Shown here piece by piece: positions 1-11,570 of a DNA stretch of 64,000 bases (position 1 is its first letter; each line of letters opens with the position of its first letter). The translations under genes were made by a program, and so were the position numbers. The notes under the pieces are model-generated. The model did no database searches. It was not told the origin of the DNA and was given only the letters and a program-made list of their open reading frames with translations. Origin of the DNA: Sphagnum compactum (Eukaryota > Bryophyta > Sphagnopsida > Sphagnales); NCBI GenBank assembly GCA_965153455.1, contig OZ234495.1, positions 7,312,875 through 7,376,874 of the forward strand, given 5' to 3'.

Positions 1-43
1 ACACTTGGTGAAACAGCAAAGCAAATGATAGAGGGGTACATAC

Positions 44-1784
44 CCAAACACCCAGAGAGTGACAGCCAGCAGCATAGTTGAAACCATGGACCATTCATTT
101 GGAGTTATCGGACCCATGGCTTGCAGCTTCTTCTCAGCTGCAGCAGGAGCCTCTGGTGTCTCCTTTATCTCAGGAGGAAAAATCTTGTAGAGCAGGAGTG
201 GGGTTGTCAGCAAAGCTGTGAATGCAGGAACACTTGCTGCCTTGAACCAGGACACCCAAGGGTTTGAAATGGCCACTCCAAGCTCTTGAGCCAATTTCAG
301 GCAAAGGAGGTTCTGAGCAGCAGCTGTCAGGAAAAGCGCACTTGAATTCCCAGCTGACTGAAAAACAGGAACAAAAAACACATGGACATCAAAGCTGACA
401 ATCAATGATGCAAAAGATATGAATGAAATACTGCCAATGACACAATGCATCAGTTACACAAAACAACACCAAAAGCAGGATCCATCCATAAGATACAACT
501 TCCTCTCCCAATTTTGATTCAGTCTGACTAAGGATTGAATAAGCTCCACTGGAACAACCCTTATTCCAGAGGCATTAAATCAAGGACTATGTCAGAGTAG
601 GACATTATCACTCTTCACATTTCAGCAAAAGTTTGGCAATGTGAATTGATGCTCCTAATCTGTGGATTCTCTCTTCAAGCCCACAAATCTGTGCAATCTG
701 CATTTTAAACACTCTCAATACCTATGCTACTGTACATGAATAGAAACTCACATGTAAGCTGTCTGCATGATCGAGCGCTAAGTTGACAGTCATCTTGAAA
801 GCAAAAGACACGACAAAAAAAAAGCAAGCAAGCAAGAACTCACACCTGAAATTGCGATTGCACAAGATAGGATCCCAATTTCTTAGAAGATTTATGATTA
901 GGTCGACTCCCAGCTGAGAGAGAAAGTGACTTGATGATGGGCAGGAACACACCCCCAGCTCTAGCTGTAGTGCTGGGCATGGCAGGCGCCAGTAAAGCCT
1001 CGCTTACAACAAGCCCATACGAGAGCCCCAAAGTACTCTTCCCCAACATTTTCACGAAGTAAGTGGCGATGCGGTCTCCCAATCCCGTCTTCACAAATCC
1101 TCTGGCAAAGAAGAAGGAGATGACGATCAACCATATGACATCGTTGGTGAAGGCACCAAATGCCGCACCGAATGTTAGGGTTTTGGTAACCACAGCCACC
1201 GTCAATCCCAGAAAGGCCCATGCTCCAACGGGAAGAGGGGACAGCACAAGCCCTGTAATGGTGGACAAAAAAATAGCCAGCAGCTGCCACGCTTGCGTCG
1301 TCACAGCGTCCGGCTTCGCAACGAGGTACCTGAGTGCAAGACCCACACCCACAGACACTACAAAGGGCAAAGGCTTCACTCCCTGCCATACAGCGGCAGG
1401 TTTTCCGCTATTCCCGCTCTCATCGCCGCCGATCGCCGCGGCATCACTGACATTGATCACTCCACTTGCAATGCTACCTCTGGAAACCCAAGGCGAATCC
1501 TGATTCCTCGAGCTGCTACGTATCCTCCTTCTCAGGCTCACAAGAGACGGCAGAAAGACGGAGGAGGAGGAGGAGGAGTTGAAACCCAAAACACAGCAGG
1601 AGTTGGAGAAAGCACAATCGGTACTCAACTGCGGCCATGCTTGTTGTTTTTGGCTTCTTGCAAGCGTGCGAAGTGTAGGAAGGTGATGTTGACGGGAGAT
1701 CCAAGGATGAGTTTGCGTGAGGAGAGAAGAGGAGGATCCCCCGTGCATCATGAGTCGCGATGCAACTAGTACAGCAGGCGCCAT
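44..1784 (-). CDS. DIT1: Plastid 2-oxoglutarate/malate translocator (DiT1 type), 5' part, two exons, runs off the window
   Basis: Exon 1 is 846-1784 and exon 2 is 44-357, joined in phase 0 (donor cag|gtgtga, acceptor ttttcag|tcagct). Exon 2 ends at a gtatgt donor at 38-43, so the remaining exons lie beyond base 1. About 417 residues are visible. The first ~110 are Ser/Arg-rich, like a chloroplast transit peptide. From residue ~137 the hydrophobic carrier begins (KPLPFVVSVGVGLALRYL, AWQLLAIFLSTITGLVLSPL). It carries family landmarks FFFARGFVKTGLGDRIA, SEALLAPAMPSTTARAGG and FLPIIKSLSLSAGS, then in exon 2 ALFLTAAAQNLLCLKLA and PWVSWFKAAS. By family knowledge it sits in the inner envelope and exchanges 2-oxoglutarate for malate, serving ammonia re-assimilation and photorespiration. 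I chose the ATG at 1784 (gccATGg context). An in-frame ATG at 1979 would add 65 residues but lies only 11-18 bp from a TATA box. The reading frame is intact. Confidence 0.95.
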
Positions 1785-1860
1785 GGCACCGCTGCTTGTT
1801 GCTGCTCTGAATCCGTCCAACAACACCGCGATTTGGTCCCACGACAACGACGAGGAGTGG

Positions 1861-1891
1861 AGCGAGAGAGAGAGAGGGAGAGAGAGAGAGC
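1861..1891. repeat. GA/TC microsatellite in the DiT1 leader
   Basis: An interrupted (GA)n tract on the plus strand reads as (CT)n in the inferred DiT1 5' leader. Pyrimidine-rich leaders are common in plant genes. If translated from the upstream ATG it would encode a Ser/Leu run, which looks non-coding. Confidence 0.7.
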
Positions 1892-1989
1892 GACGAACGA
1901 CATCGCTCAGACGAGACCGGCTTTTGAGCAACTGTCGTCGAACCGCCGCGTCTGTCGTTGGCGTGTGCAGGAGCAACATTTTATTTATT

Positions 1990-1997
1990 TATTTATA
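1990..1997 (-). promoter_or_regulatory. Probable TATA box of the DiT1 gene
   Basis: On the minus strand TATAAATA lies about 205 bp upstream of the chosen ATG at 1784. A start site 25-30 bp downstream would fall near 1965. That leaves the in-frame ATG at 1979 outside the transcript and supports the ATG at 1784. The inferred leader is CT-rich on the minus strand. Confidence 0.5.
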
Positions 1998-2000
1998 ATA

Positions 2001-2351
2001 TATTCTCATTTTCATTTCCAAACTCTGCAAGCAAATTTCATTCCTCCTGTCAAAAAAATTTGGGCGAAATCTGAAAATGAGCTGCGACCCTCTCAAAGGG
2101 CTTTTGGGGGAAAATTTTCAAAACTTTCGCCAGAAAAGAAAATTAGGGGAAAAATAAAAAGCTGAGTTCGCTCAATATTCTCATTGTCATTTACAAACTC
2201 TGCAATCAAATTTCATTACTTCTGTCAAAACATTTTGTGCGAATTTTCACCGAAATCAATCGGAAAATGAGTTACAACCCTCTCAAATGGTTTTTGGGGA
2301 ATTTCTTAAAAAAGGAAGGGGGGGGGGGCAAATAAAAACTGAATTCGCCAC
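2001..2351. repeat. Imperfect tandem duplication (~175 bp, two copies) upstream of DiT1
   Basis: Copy 1 is 2001-2175 and copy 2 is 2176-2351. Both open with tattctcatt, then share caaactctgcaa, aaatttcatt, a ctgtcaaaa block, ggaaaatgag/gaaaatgag and a final gaattcgc/gagttcgc. Copy 2 carries a poly-G run near 2320. The copies have drifted, so the duplication is old. It starts directly behind the DiT1 TATA box. Confidence 0.8.
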
Positions 2352-2490
2352 ATTTAGACTCTGTGGTCTACAAGTAGCCAAAAAAAAAAGCAGGATTCTA
2401 GAAAACTTTTAGCTTCTTATCTATTTTGCAGTCAAAACTGGCTAAATCCCTTCTATGGATGGTTGCCAATGTGACTACATCACAAAATCG

Positions 2491-3284
2491 AACAAGGGGT
2501 GTGTCACACACGATGGCCTCGCCATTTACATTAAAAGGTATCTTAAGGCAAAAGAAGAATTATGAAAACTCAAATATCTCACAGTGCAAAAATAAAATCC
2601 TCAAAAAATGGTCTTAAAAAAAATCAAAATCCTTCGAGATATTATAACTCTATAACTGTCATAAAAATCCAATAAAAGATCGATGGCTGGAACCCTCACT
2701 CACTCGCAAGGGAGACAAAAAGAGAAGGCCAAAAAAAGATCAAAAGATGCACAGCCCATAGGATCCAAAATAAGAGAGAAATAGTTTTTCTCGTGTGGTA
2801 GGAAGTTATCTCACCCACGGTCCTTCCTTGTAATGTCACTTGCACACAAATTGTGAGATCTAATAGTAATGAAAGGTCTATAACTATAACACATTTTGTT
2901 CGGCCCTGCCCCTCACCCACACTAGCACTCTTGCTGAGCTCATGCAGATTACGAACACGATTGCCCTGGCCAAGTTTGTGGCATGCTGCCAGTACCAGAG
3001 GACAATCTGTCCTCCATGATCTACCTTTCGTCTAATGAACTCTCTGGTCCCAAACGGACGTCAAATTGTAAACAATAAAATAGTAAACAATAACTAACTC
3101 TATAGCTAATCACAAGTTTCTTCAACACAAGCCAAAATATCATCTTTCAAAAATCCTCATATGAAAATAGACCTATTATTTATTATTACCTAGTATGGGC
3201 CAAAATCCTTAAGCTACTATACTCTACTATAATGAATCTAAACACATTATCCTTCTTGCCTCGGTGGGCAAGGCCAAAAAAGAA
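2491..3284 (+). mobile_element. MITE-like dispersed element, copy 1, split by a solo LTR
   Basis: The two parts are 2491-2656 and 3090-3284. Together they match the elements at 21697-22046 and 22933-23206 along their length. Shared blocks are aacaagg..gtgtgtcacac at the start, gcaaaagaagaattatgaaa, cacaagccaaaatatcatct, tcctcatatgaaaatagacc and caaggccaa at the end. The ends hold an imperfect inverted repeat around GGCCTTGCC. There is no coding capacity. Confidence 0.8.
2657..3089. mobile_element. Solo LTR (433 bp) inserted in the MITE-like element
   Basis: The insert begins TGTCATAAAA and ends TAGTAAACA, the TG...CA form of an LTR. It is flanked on both sides by the 5-bp target duplication ATAAC (2652-2656 and 3090-3094). 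Removing it restores a continuous copy of the dispersed element at 21697-22046. No internal retroelement sequence remains, which is the expected product of LTR-LTR recombination. Gypsy or Copia origin cannot be told. Confidence 0.8.
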
Positions 3285-4042
3285 ACACTGCTCCTGAGCT
3301 CTTGAGCAATATTTTTTCTTTTGTGGCGACATTTTGCAAATTGGCAAAAAAATTTAGAAAGTGAAAATAAACACAAGAATTTTATTTTGTGGCTTTTCGA
3401 GATTTTTCGCCATTAATAAAATAAAATAAACTAATTTTTTTACATGTCTAGAATCTTGGCACTTCCTAGGTCTCCGCACTGGGCAGCAGTTTTCTAAAAT
3501 GGCTACACCCCACTAGGACAGTCGCCGTTTAATGCCAATTAATGCTTGGGATCCTTGCCAGTGGAGATACTTGAGGAATTTGGGGAAAAAAGAAAAACCA
3601 TGCCATCTTGAGCTTTTTTTCGTGCAAAAATTCGTCAAAATGCAAAAAAGTATTAAATAAAAGGGAATATTCTGTCACAATAATTCTTTTTTCTGAAAGA
3701 AAGTCGCCAAATTTCGATTAAAATATTAGAAATTTTTTTTTGCCACATTTGAATTTTGGACTCTGAAATTTTGCATTTTCAGGTCAATTTTTGCATTTTT
3801 AAAAACCTGGAAAATTATGATTTCAACCCATACAAAGGGGATTTTAATGGTCCTAATTTTCCAGATTTTGAAGGATTTTTTTTTTAAAATCACCAAATTT
3901 CTACAACAGGTTCCAGCAGGTAGCAAAAATATAAAATTATTCCTAATTCTTTTAAACTTTTGTATCTGGTCTATAGCTAAATTTGTTTAAATCTTCTTGT
4001 TGACAATCATCAGTTTGGCTACATCACAAAATTGAGAAAAAG
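3285..4042. other. Intergenic, AT-rich, no gene seen
   Basis: No ORF with recognisable content and no complete element was found. The stretch 3960-4040 shares a short block (ggctacatcacaaaat-type) with 2455-2490, next to the dispersed element copy 1, which suggests shared repeat ancestry. Confidence 0.6.
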
Positions 4043-4075
4043 CACATACACACACACACACACACATATATATAT
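4043..4075. repeat. (CA)n(TA)n compound microsatellite
   Basis: A run of about ten CA units passes directly into TA units. It is a simple repeat in intergenic DNA. Confidence 0.95.
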
Positions 4076-6033
4076 TACGATCAATATCACTATTGCAATT
4101 CATAAGTTGACTAATTTTTTCTTTCCCAAATAAGAAAATTATAGTTGAAATTATATCAAAAGCATTTTTCCAAAAAATGTTTTAGAACTCAATTCAACTC
4201 CGAAGTGATATCTTTAGAAATTTATTTTCTGTAAATGTTTGATAGGGTAACCCAATTCTATCCCTAGGCTATTCCATGAATTGAAATTCAACTTTGAGAG
4301 TCTTTATAACACATCCCTAATGTCATAGTCATCAAAATTAGGAATTTTATTTTCTCGTAAATGTGTCAACTTGTGTTAAAATTGGGAAGAAAAGATTGAA
4401 AGGTTATTTCACACATGTTAAAAGGCTATCACAAATGACCAAAAATGGTAGTTAATTAGTTAGGAAGGTGACTTACTAATTTGTTTCAAATGTCACTAAT
4501 TTATTTTGTATTTTAATTTAGGGATAGTTCATTATCTTTGTTCACATATGTCACTCCTATTTAGGTTAGTAACCTATTGATTACTAATTGGGCTATGTTG
4601 TTCACAAAATCTCTAAGGTTTCATGGTGCCATTGCTTCCCTTTGGCCTTGAAAGCTCTATTGTGTTTTCTAAGTTTTTAAACTTCTTCATGTTAAGAAAA
4701 TTGCTTCAAGAAGTGACTTGTCGATGGTTTTCACAAACTTTTGCTCAAAACAACATAAACAAGAACTTCAAACTAGTCAAGGCATTTTTCACACACTCCA
4801 AAAGCAAGAAGTCTTACAAGGCAAGGTTAGGTTACTCATAACCAAAATCTAACAAGGAATTTGAAGTTGCAATAGTTAGATCTACCAAATTACCAAAAAC
4901 AAACAAGAGTCTTATTTAAAAACAAAGAAATTGGCCCTCTTCTCATAGGAGCTTTGCGAGCAAGAGCACTCAAAGGGTTTTCTTACATGAAAATTATAAA
5001 ACGTGGAAAACAATTTCGTGAGTTTTTTGTGTTGTGGATGTGTGCATTTATTATAACAAAGTTTTGTGGTTTATTGTTTGTATGTGTGTCTATGGTGGTG
5101 GCCTTTTGAAGAACCAAATGAGGAACAAGAAAATGTGGGAAATATTGGGGGAAAGTTGGTAGTAATGTTGTCACATTCATCATTGCCTCTTCTCTTTAGA
5201 TTCCAATCTCACTGTTAAAGCTTTCCACCATATAAACAAGCACTTTTCAAATGTTTTCTTTCTCATAAAAAACACGATTGCTAATTGCAAGATTGTAGTG
5301 TTCACAACTGCATTCTTTCATTTTTTTATTTAAGAAAAAATAGTATCAAAATCTAACCAAAACTTTCATATTTTCGTAAAATGGGAGGTGCACAATTCAA
5401 AAGCTAAACATGCATGAGTGCATGGTTGAGTGGTTCATTTTTTGGTGGGTAGACACTTTATACAAGTCCATAACAAGTTTTTTAAAAGTGGTCAAATGGA
5501 CATGGTTATTAATTTTTAAGATCTCAACATCGTAATCTTTTATTATCAAATGTTCACCCACTTTATAAAACCTTTAAACCTAAGTCAAAACCTATATAAA
5601 AAATCATTGATGTCATTTATTATGGTGCATGTCATTTGGAGATTCTAAAATGAAAACACATAAAATTCAGCATGAATGAAAGTCCAAGTAATTTTTAATT
5701 GAAAAAAATTGTCAATTTGCAATTATAATGTGTGATTATAAAAAAGTTACAATCAATGCATACAACTAAAATTCATTAGTTGCATAAGTGAAATTGCATC
5801 CAATGCCTAGTCGCAAATGATGATTCACTATGACATTAACACATTCCACATGGATGACGTATAAAATTAACATATATTATCTCATCCCTTGACCATTGGT
5901 ATGCAATTTCCAACTAATCTCTAGTTTTGCAGCTAAAATATATCCCACCCACATATTGTCACTTGGTGAAATCAAAATTTGCACTTGGCATGATTGAAAT
6001 ATGCCACATGACATGTTTACAAAAATCAATTTA

Positions 6034-6094
6034 TGTACGTAAATAAGTAGGTAGGTAAGTATGTTTGTAAGTAAGCAGTAAATAGGTAAGTAGA
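6034..6094. repeat. Degenerate GTAG/TAAG tetranucleotide tract
   Basis: Repeats of aagt, aggt and agta units. The complementary form (tacc, tact, tatc) appears at 6427-6538 and 7021-7100, so tracts of opposite orientation flank the 6.1-7.0 kb region. Similar tracts recur at 28676-28745 and 45055-45115. Confidence 0.75.
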
Positions 6095-6599
6095 TTTTTT
6101 AGTTTAATTTTATATTTAGCCTTTAAAGGTCAAACCTTTTTATTGGTTCATGCCAAATGACATTTTTTTTTAAAATGTTGTTTGTGTGGTTTCAATGTTT
6201 CAAGTGCACCTCCTTATATAGTGTTCAAGATTGAAATGGAGGACAAAAAAAAGGGAAAAAATTTACAGGGAAAAACCTAATCATAAATTAATTTGCAACA
6301 AATACATTTATCCCATATATGTTGTCTTTTTTTCAATGTTGCAAACTATATAATTAGATGTGCACAATAAACTTTATAATCTCAAATTAAAATAAGATCC
6401 TTTTTTCAAAAACTTACATATTTAGGCCTTACCTACTTACCTATTTATTATAAGTCTATTTTATTAATTATCTACTTGTTTAATTAACCTACATATCTAC
6501 CTATTTATCTACCTATTGATCTAATTTACTACCTACCATTTGCTACATGTTAATTAACCTAGCCTATTAATTAAAGTAGCCTATGTTACACCTAGGTTA

Positions 6600-6850
6600 A
6601 GTCCACATGGTATTTATGTTTAAACTTAGGTTAAACCTTGGTTAAACATTAATTTAACAAAAATTCAGCGAAAGGTTGGCTAAACATTCGCAAAATTAAA
6701 ACTTGGTGAAACTTTAAATAATCTTTAATTAAACATTAACACAACAAAAAATTGGCTAAATTTTGGAAAAAACCTTGAATGTTTTTGGCTAAACAAAAAA
6801 TTGGTTAAACCTTGGTCAAACATTGATAGAATTAAAATTTTGTTAAACTT
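6600..6850. repeat. Degenerate interspersed short repeat (taaaccttggttaaacatt-like)
   Basis: Units such as ttggttaaac, ttggctaaac, ttggtcaaac and ttggtgaaac recur every 20-50 bp, with intervening attaa/aaaatt. Spacing is irregular. It reads as decayed tandem repeat DNA. Confidence 0.55.
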
Positions 6851-9764
6851 TTGTAAGTTTAAAATATGGCAAAAGTAAAATTCATCAATAATTAATAATT
6901 TAATTAATTAATTAACTTTGTACTTAATAATAACTATCACCTGTTAAGTATATTACATATTTAATAAATAATAATCTTGTTTTCTTATGTACCTAACTTG
7001 ATTATTGAATAATTAATCTAGTTAACCACTTACTTACATACCTACCTACCTATTCATCTACCTATTTACTTAACTATTTTCCTAGCCTACCTAACCCACC
7101 CACAGTATATGCAAAATTTATTCTTGACATGCTCTAAATACAATATATATTTCATAAATACACACCAATATATTCAATTGTGACTACTTTTGCAATTAAT
7201 TTGGTATAATTTTTTTTTAATAATGAAAAGCCCAAAAATTTAATTAACATGGAAATATGGAAAACAAAGTAATCATAAAATAATTACAATATAATCAAAA
7301 TAAAGATAATAAATTGAAAAGAATGGTGATAAGTTGTAAAACTGATGAAACATAATTGGATAAAATCAGATCAAAAGAGCCAAGGGCATCAAGGTAAAAG
7401 TCTTTCTCCAAATATTACACATGACACGTGTCATTTTTGCATTAGTTTATAATTTATAATTTTGTACTTTGAATACCCATTTAACATTACATTTTAGATA
7501 TAAATACATTTTGACTACAAATTGATTTTATATCATGTGTATTATGCATTCATGCTCTCTATCACAAATATATGAACAACTTTTGTTAAAGCCATATTTC
7601 CAAAATCCATAATTTTTTAAGTTCAAAAACATTTTTGAACCAAATGTGCTCAAATGGGTTATAAAATTAATTTTCATCAATTCAAATCCTTTTGCCCTTC
7701 TAATCATCAATGTTAAAATCCTCTCCAATTTTCAAAAGGAATGATGCACATTTGGTAGAAAAAAGGATGCTTGAAAAGAACAAAGACTGTTCAATCTCAA
7801 GGTTTGAGTGCTTTGAACATGCAAACATGTTTGACTTGTGTCAAGCTTTGAGCATGTAAAATTTGCAATTAATGGAAAATATTCCCCAAAAAATTATAAC
7901 AATCCAAACAATTATGCTTCTTTTGTGATCTTTCAAACATACAAAAATGTAGTTTAAAAAAATGTCCATTCACTTGGGTGGTTCCTTTGATTGTGATTTT
8001 ACCCAATTACACATGGCGATTAATTACAGGTTGCATAATACAATATTTCTTTTAGTGTTAAGCACAAAAGAGTTTGGAAAACAAAAAAAAATTCCATTTC
8101 AAAAGGATTTTTGAATACAAAGTTCAATTTTAACCTTTCAAAAGTTCATAATTACCATTTGGTTAAGGTTTTAAGAAAACGATTTACACCTAATTTTATT
8201 ATTTCATTCTTCAAGGCATATTTAATCGCTATAAAAAATTTTGAATGGAATTTAATATGAATTATTCAATTTATTAACTATCTAGTCAATCGACCAATCG
8301 ATAATTTTTTATTTAAAAAATACACCATTAATAATTAGTGAATATTTAAATTTGTGCATATGTTGTTTATAATAATCATGTTAATGCACTATCGATTATT
8401 AATTGACAAATTCAAGAATATGTTATTCATCACAAACATTTATAAACAATGCATTTTGCAAAAATAGAGTTATCACAAGACATTACCAACAAGTGTGAAT
8501 TAACGTGAAGTATAAAATATAAATAAAGGTTTTGATTGTTCATGACACAAATTACCTTAATATATAGCAATTTGCACATTATGTAAAACAACGATTGGAC
8601 AAAAATGTTGACTATTGAAATATATTCAATATCTTCCATTTTTTATTCTAGAATTCCATTTCTCCATGTGTTTCAGGTGTTACCACATGAAATGATTATT
8701 ATAATTTGTTCAGTTTACCACATTTTTACTATTAAATACTATAAGTCAACATTTTTATCATGTTAATTTGTCTTTTTCTTTTTCAATTTTAGGTTGGCAA
8801 TTATATGATGGTCACCAATCCATCTGATGTACATTATAAGTGAATTTGATCCAAATGCAAACTTGGAGAAATTTATCAACAATCCATGTACTTTTATAAT
8901 CTATCTAAAATTTTGACCCATATCCTTCCTTATCAATATTAGGATTGAAACTAATTGTACTTCTATGATGTATTATTCATGTGAATAATTTCATAAATGC
9001 ATTACAAGGGATTCAAATGGGCAAGGTCCCTTAATTGTGTTTCTTATGAACTTGATAATTACAAGTTTATTTCACTTAAACCATGTTGGTGAATTTGTTG
9101 GATGCAACGAAAAATTTAAAATTCAACAAGTTACTGGAGCCTTTCACTTGAAAGCTTTTTATTTTCATTCAAGATTGTTGTAAGTTCTTAATACACATTC
9201 ACATTTGTTGTGATAGATTTACGTATGTATTGAGTGTTAGGTAAGGTTTTCCATTGTGTCAACTTTTTTCAATATTTCACATACATTGAAAATCCACTGT
9301 AATTTCCTTGAATATAAGCTTTCCCTTTCCAACTTTGCTTGAATTGAATGTGTTTATAAAAGCATATTAACAAAAAATTACAAAAGGATTCAAAAACGTC
9401 ATATTCACATATTTGTAAACATATGTTCAGACTTTATCATACATGTTTACATGTACATTAGTACTATGTTTTCATTCTTTATATTTTTAGCATAATAATT
9501 GTTCTTTCATATGGCCCACATTCTCCAACCTTGTGACTAATGACATCCACAACTGTTCTTCAAGATTGTCATTTTCACAAATTGTAGACTATTATTTTGT
9601 AGTTAACAACTATTGGTCCAATCGTTTAGTTTTCCTTCTATATGATTCCACCTTAGTTCTAATTCCATGGTACAATTTGCACAATCCTTTCAACATCTGA
9701 TTTCACTATAGAAAATGATATACATTTAGATCAATAGTTATGTGTTATATACAAAACACAATAT

Positions 9765-10010
9765 CGATTACTCAGGCTTTGCATTATTACAAACTAATGA
9801 TAATGAAATGAAGAAAAAATGAATTGATTTTGTGGGAGAATTAAGTTCAATCTTAATATAAAAATATTGAATGTCATTGCATGCAACTTGAATTGAATTG
9901 TATTCAATTCAATATTTTATTCAAATTCAATTGAATAGAAATGGGATGGTATTGAAAATATGTTTGTTGGTTTTATCATTTCTGATTATGGTATTGAAAA
10001 GAAAACAACT
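9765..10010 (+). repeat. Dispersed TTGAATTGAA-family repeat, copy 1
   Basis: The order of blocks is ctttgcattattacaaacta, a variable AT part, aatgacattgcatgcaactt, then runs of TTGAATTGAAT and AATTCAATT, ending near atggtattgaaaa. The same block order is seen at 34220-34475, in part at 41455-41625, and inverted at 32985-33250. Confidence 0.7.
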
Positions 10011-11100
10011 TTCCATTCCATTCAAGGAAAAGTATAAACCTGATTTTATTTTGATAGGATGAAATTTATTGGACTATATAGTTGTTTCCATTATATTAGC
10101 TCCAATGTTATCATTGGAATTTTAAAAACCTATATATACATTATGGTAATACTTGCAAATTGGTAAAACTTATGCAGTTTTGGATGATAATAATAATAAT
10201 AAATTATTAAAAGGTTATTTACATAGACATATTCATACATGGTGGAAACAAAATGTTGTGATGTGTTAAAATGTAGATAGTGTTTTTACAATTGAAACTC
10301 CACCATAATTGTTTTGTTACAATAAATTGTCTAATTATGAAAATGGAGATTACAAACTTATTATTATTCAACAAAATTCATAAGTGCATGACCAATAAAT
10401 GACATTGGAATTATCATCAGGGCAATGCAATCTTCAATTCAAAACATGATCCAAATAATAACATGCCCAAAAGTTGATAATGTCCTTCTAACCATGCACA
10501 TGTTGATACATTCTACATGCTAATTAAAAGTATTTTTCATAATAGAATGAAATATTTCGAACAATCCTAATTTGTATTCATCCATCCATGTGTGTCTGAT
10601 GACATATTATGGTTCATAAAACAATATGAAACCATAATAAATATACCATCAACATATTATTAACATTGGTCAAATTTTTATATAGGTTTCTGACTGACAT
10701 TAGAAATTTGTATACATGAAAAAGTTGAATGGGCATGCATAAAGAAAAGAAATACTTCAATGAATTTTATTTTTTTTCAATGGGAACTTTATACCAAAAT
10801 ACAAATTCGACAAACATGCACAAATGTCATGTTTCAAGGTTATTGAAATGGTGATAGGTTGTGTATACTTGTCAACTTGGATTCAAATCCAAAAAAACAA
10901 AATCCTTGGACATGAAATTTAAGCACATGAGTGGAATGCCTTGGCTCAAAGGGCAAAGTTTCAAACTTAGCAAAATCCACACTTAGGTGATGCTTGCATG
11001 TAGAATCTTATTTTAAATGTTCAACAAGCTACAAAGGCTCAAGTAACTTTTTACAACCATGGAAGAAAACATACCCATTTCCCTCACCACATTGGCACTC
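10011..11100. other. AT-rich intergenic, nothing recognised
   Basis: No ORF or repeat could be assigned, apart from short A/T runs. Confidence 0.5.
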
Positions 11101-11102
11101 TT

Positions 11103-11570
11103 TTTTTAAGGATGCAAAAAAATGCATGTTGATTTCCCCATAATTCTCTTGGCAATTGGCTTTGAATTTTTTTTGAATTGTGTTTGTATGTTGTTCATTC
11201 TTCATCACATTGATCTTCTTTTTGAAGGAAGAGAATGCATTTTGATTTCCCCATACCTATCTTCGCAATTGGCTTTGAAATCTTTGTGCAAAATTGTGTT
11301 CATATCTTGTCCATTCCTCATCAGATTCACATTATTTTTGAAGGATGGGGATGTAAAATTTGATTTCTTCAAAATTCTCTTTGCAATTGGCTTTGAAATC
11401 TTTGTGAATTGTGTTCACATCTTGCCCATTCCATAGGTCACATTCACATTCTTTTTTGGGGATGATGGATTTTTATTTCTTCTTGATTCTCTTTGAAATC
11501 TTTATCATTTGTGTTCATGTCTTACCCATTAACCTCACCCAACACATGAACATTATTTTTGGAAGATGAT
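11103..11570. repeat. Tandem repeat, ~113-bp unit, about four copies
   Basis: The unit core gattt(c/t)cccc or gatttcttc recurs at 11131, 11244, 11362 and about 11472, giving steps of 113, 118 and ~110 bp. Each unit continues with gcaattggctttgaaat and gtgttcatatcttgtccatt-like text. The 104-codon plus-strand ORF here (11122-11436) is only an open phase through this array and shows the repeat in its translation (AIGFEFF, AIGFEIF). Confidence 0.85.

Larger units (their letters stand above)
4076..9760. other. AT-rich intergenic DNA with low-complexity tracts
   Basis: No gene is supported. Short ORFs (4623-4841 on plus; 4983-5183, 7528-7728 and 8430-8639 on minus) have no recognisable motif and low-complexity composition. 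Visible structure: degenerate AGGT/AAGT tetranucleotide tract at 6034-6094, its complement TACC/TACT at 6427-6538 and 7021-7100, and degenerate short repeats of the form aaacYttggYYaaaca at about 6600-6850. Confidence 0.6.

Noticed and set aside
1063-1842. Several ORFs on both strands across DiT1 exon 1
   Set aside because: Shadow frames of the DiT1 coding exon and leader.
2696-2920. 74-codon minus ORF
   Set aside because: Lies within the solo LTR; no gag or pol similarity.
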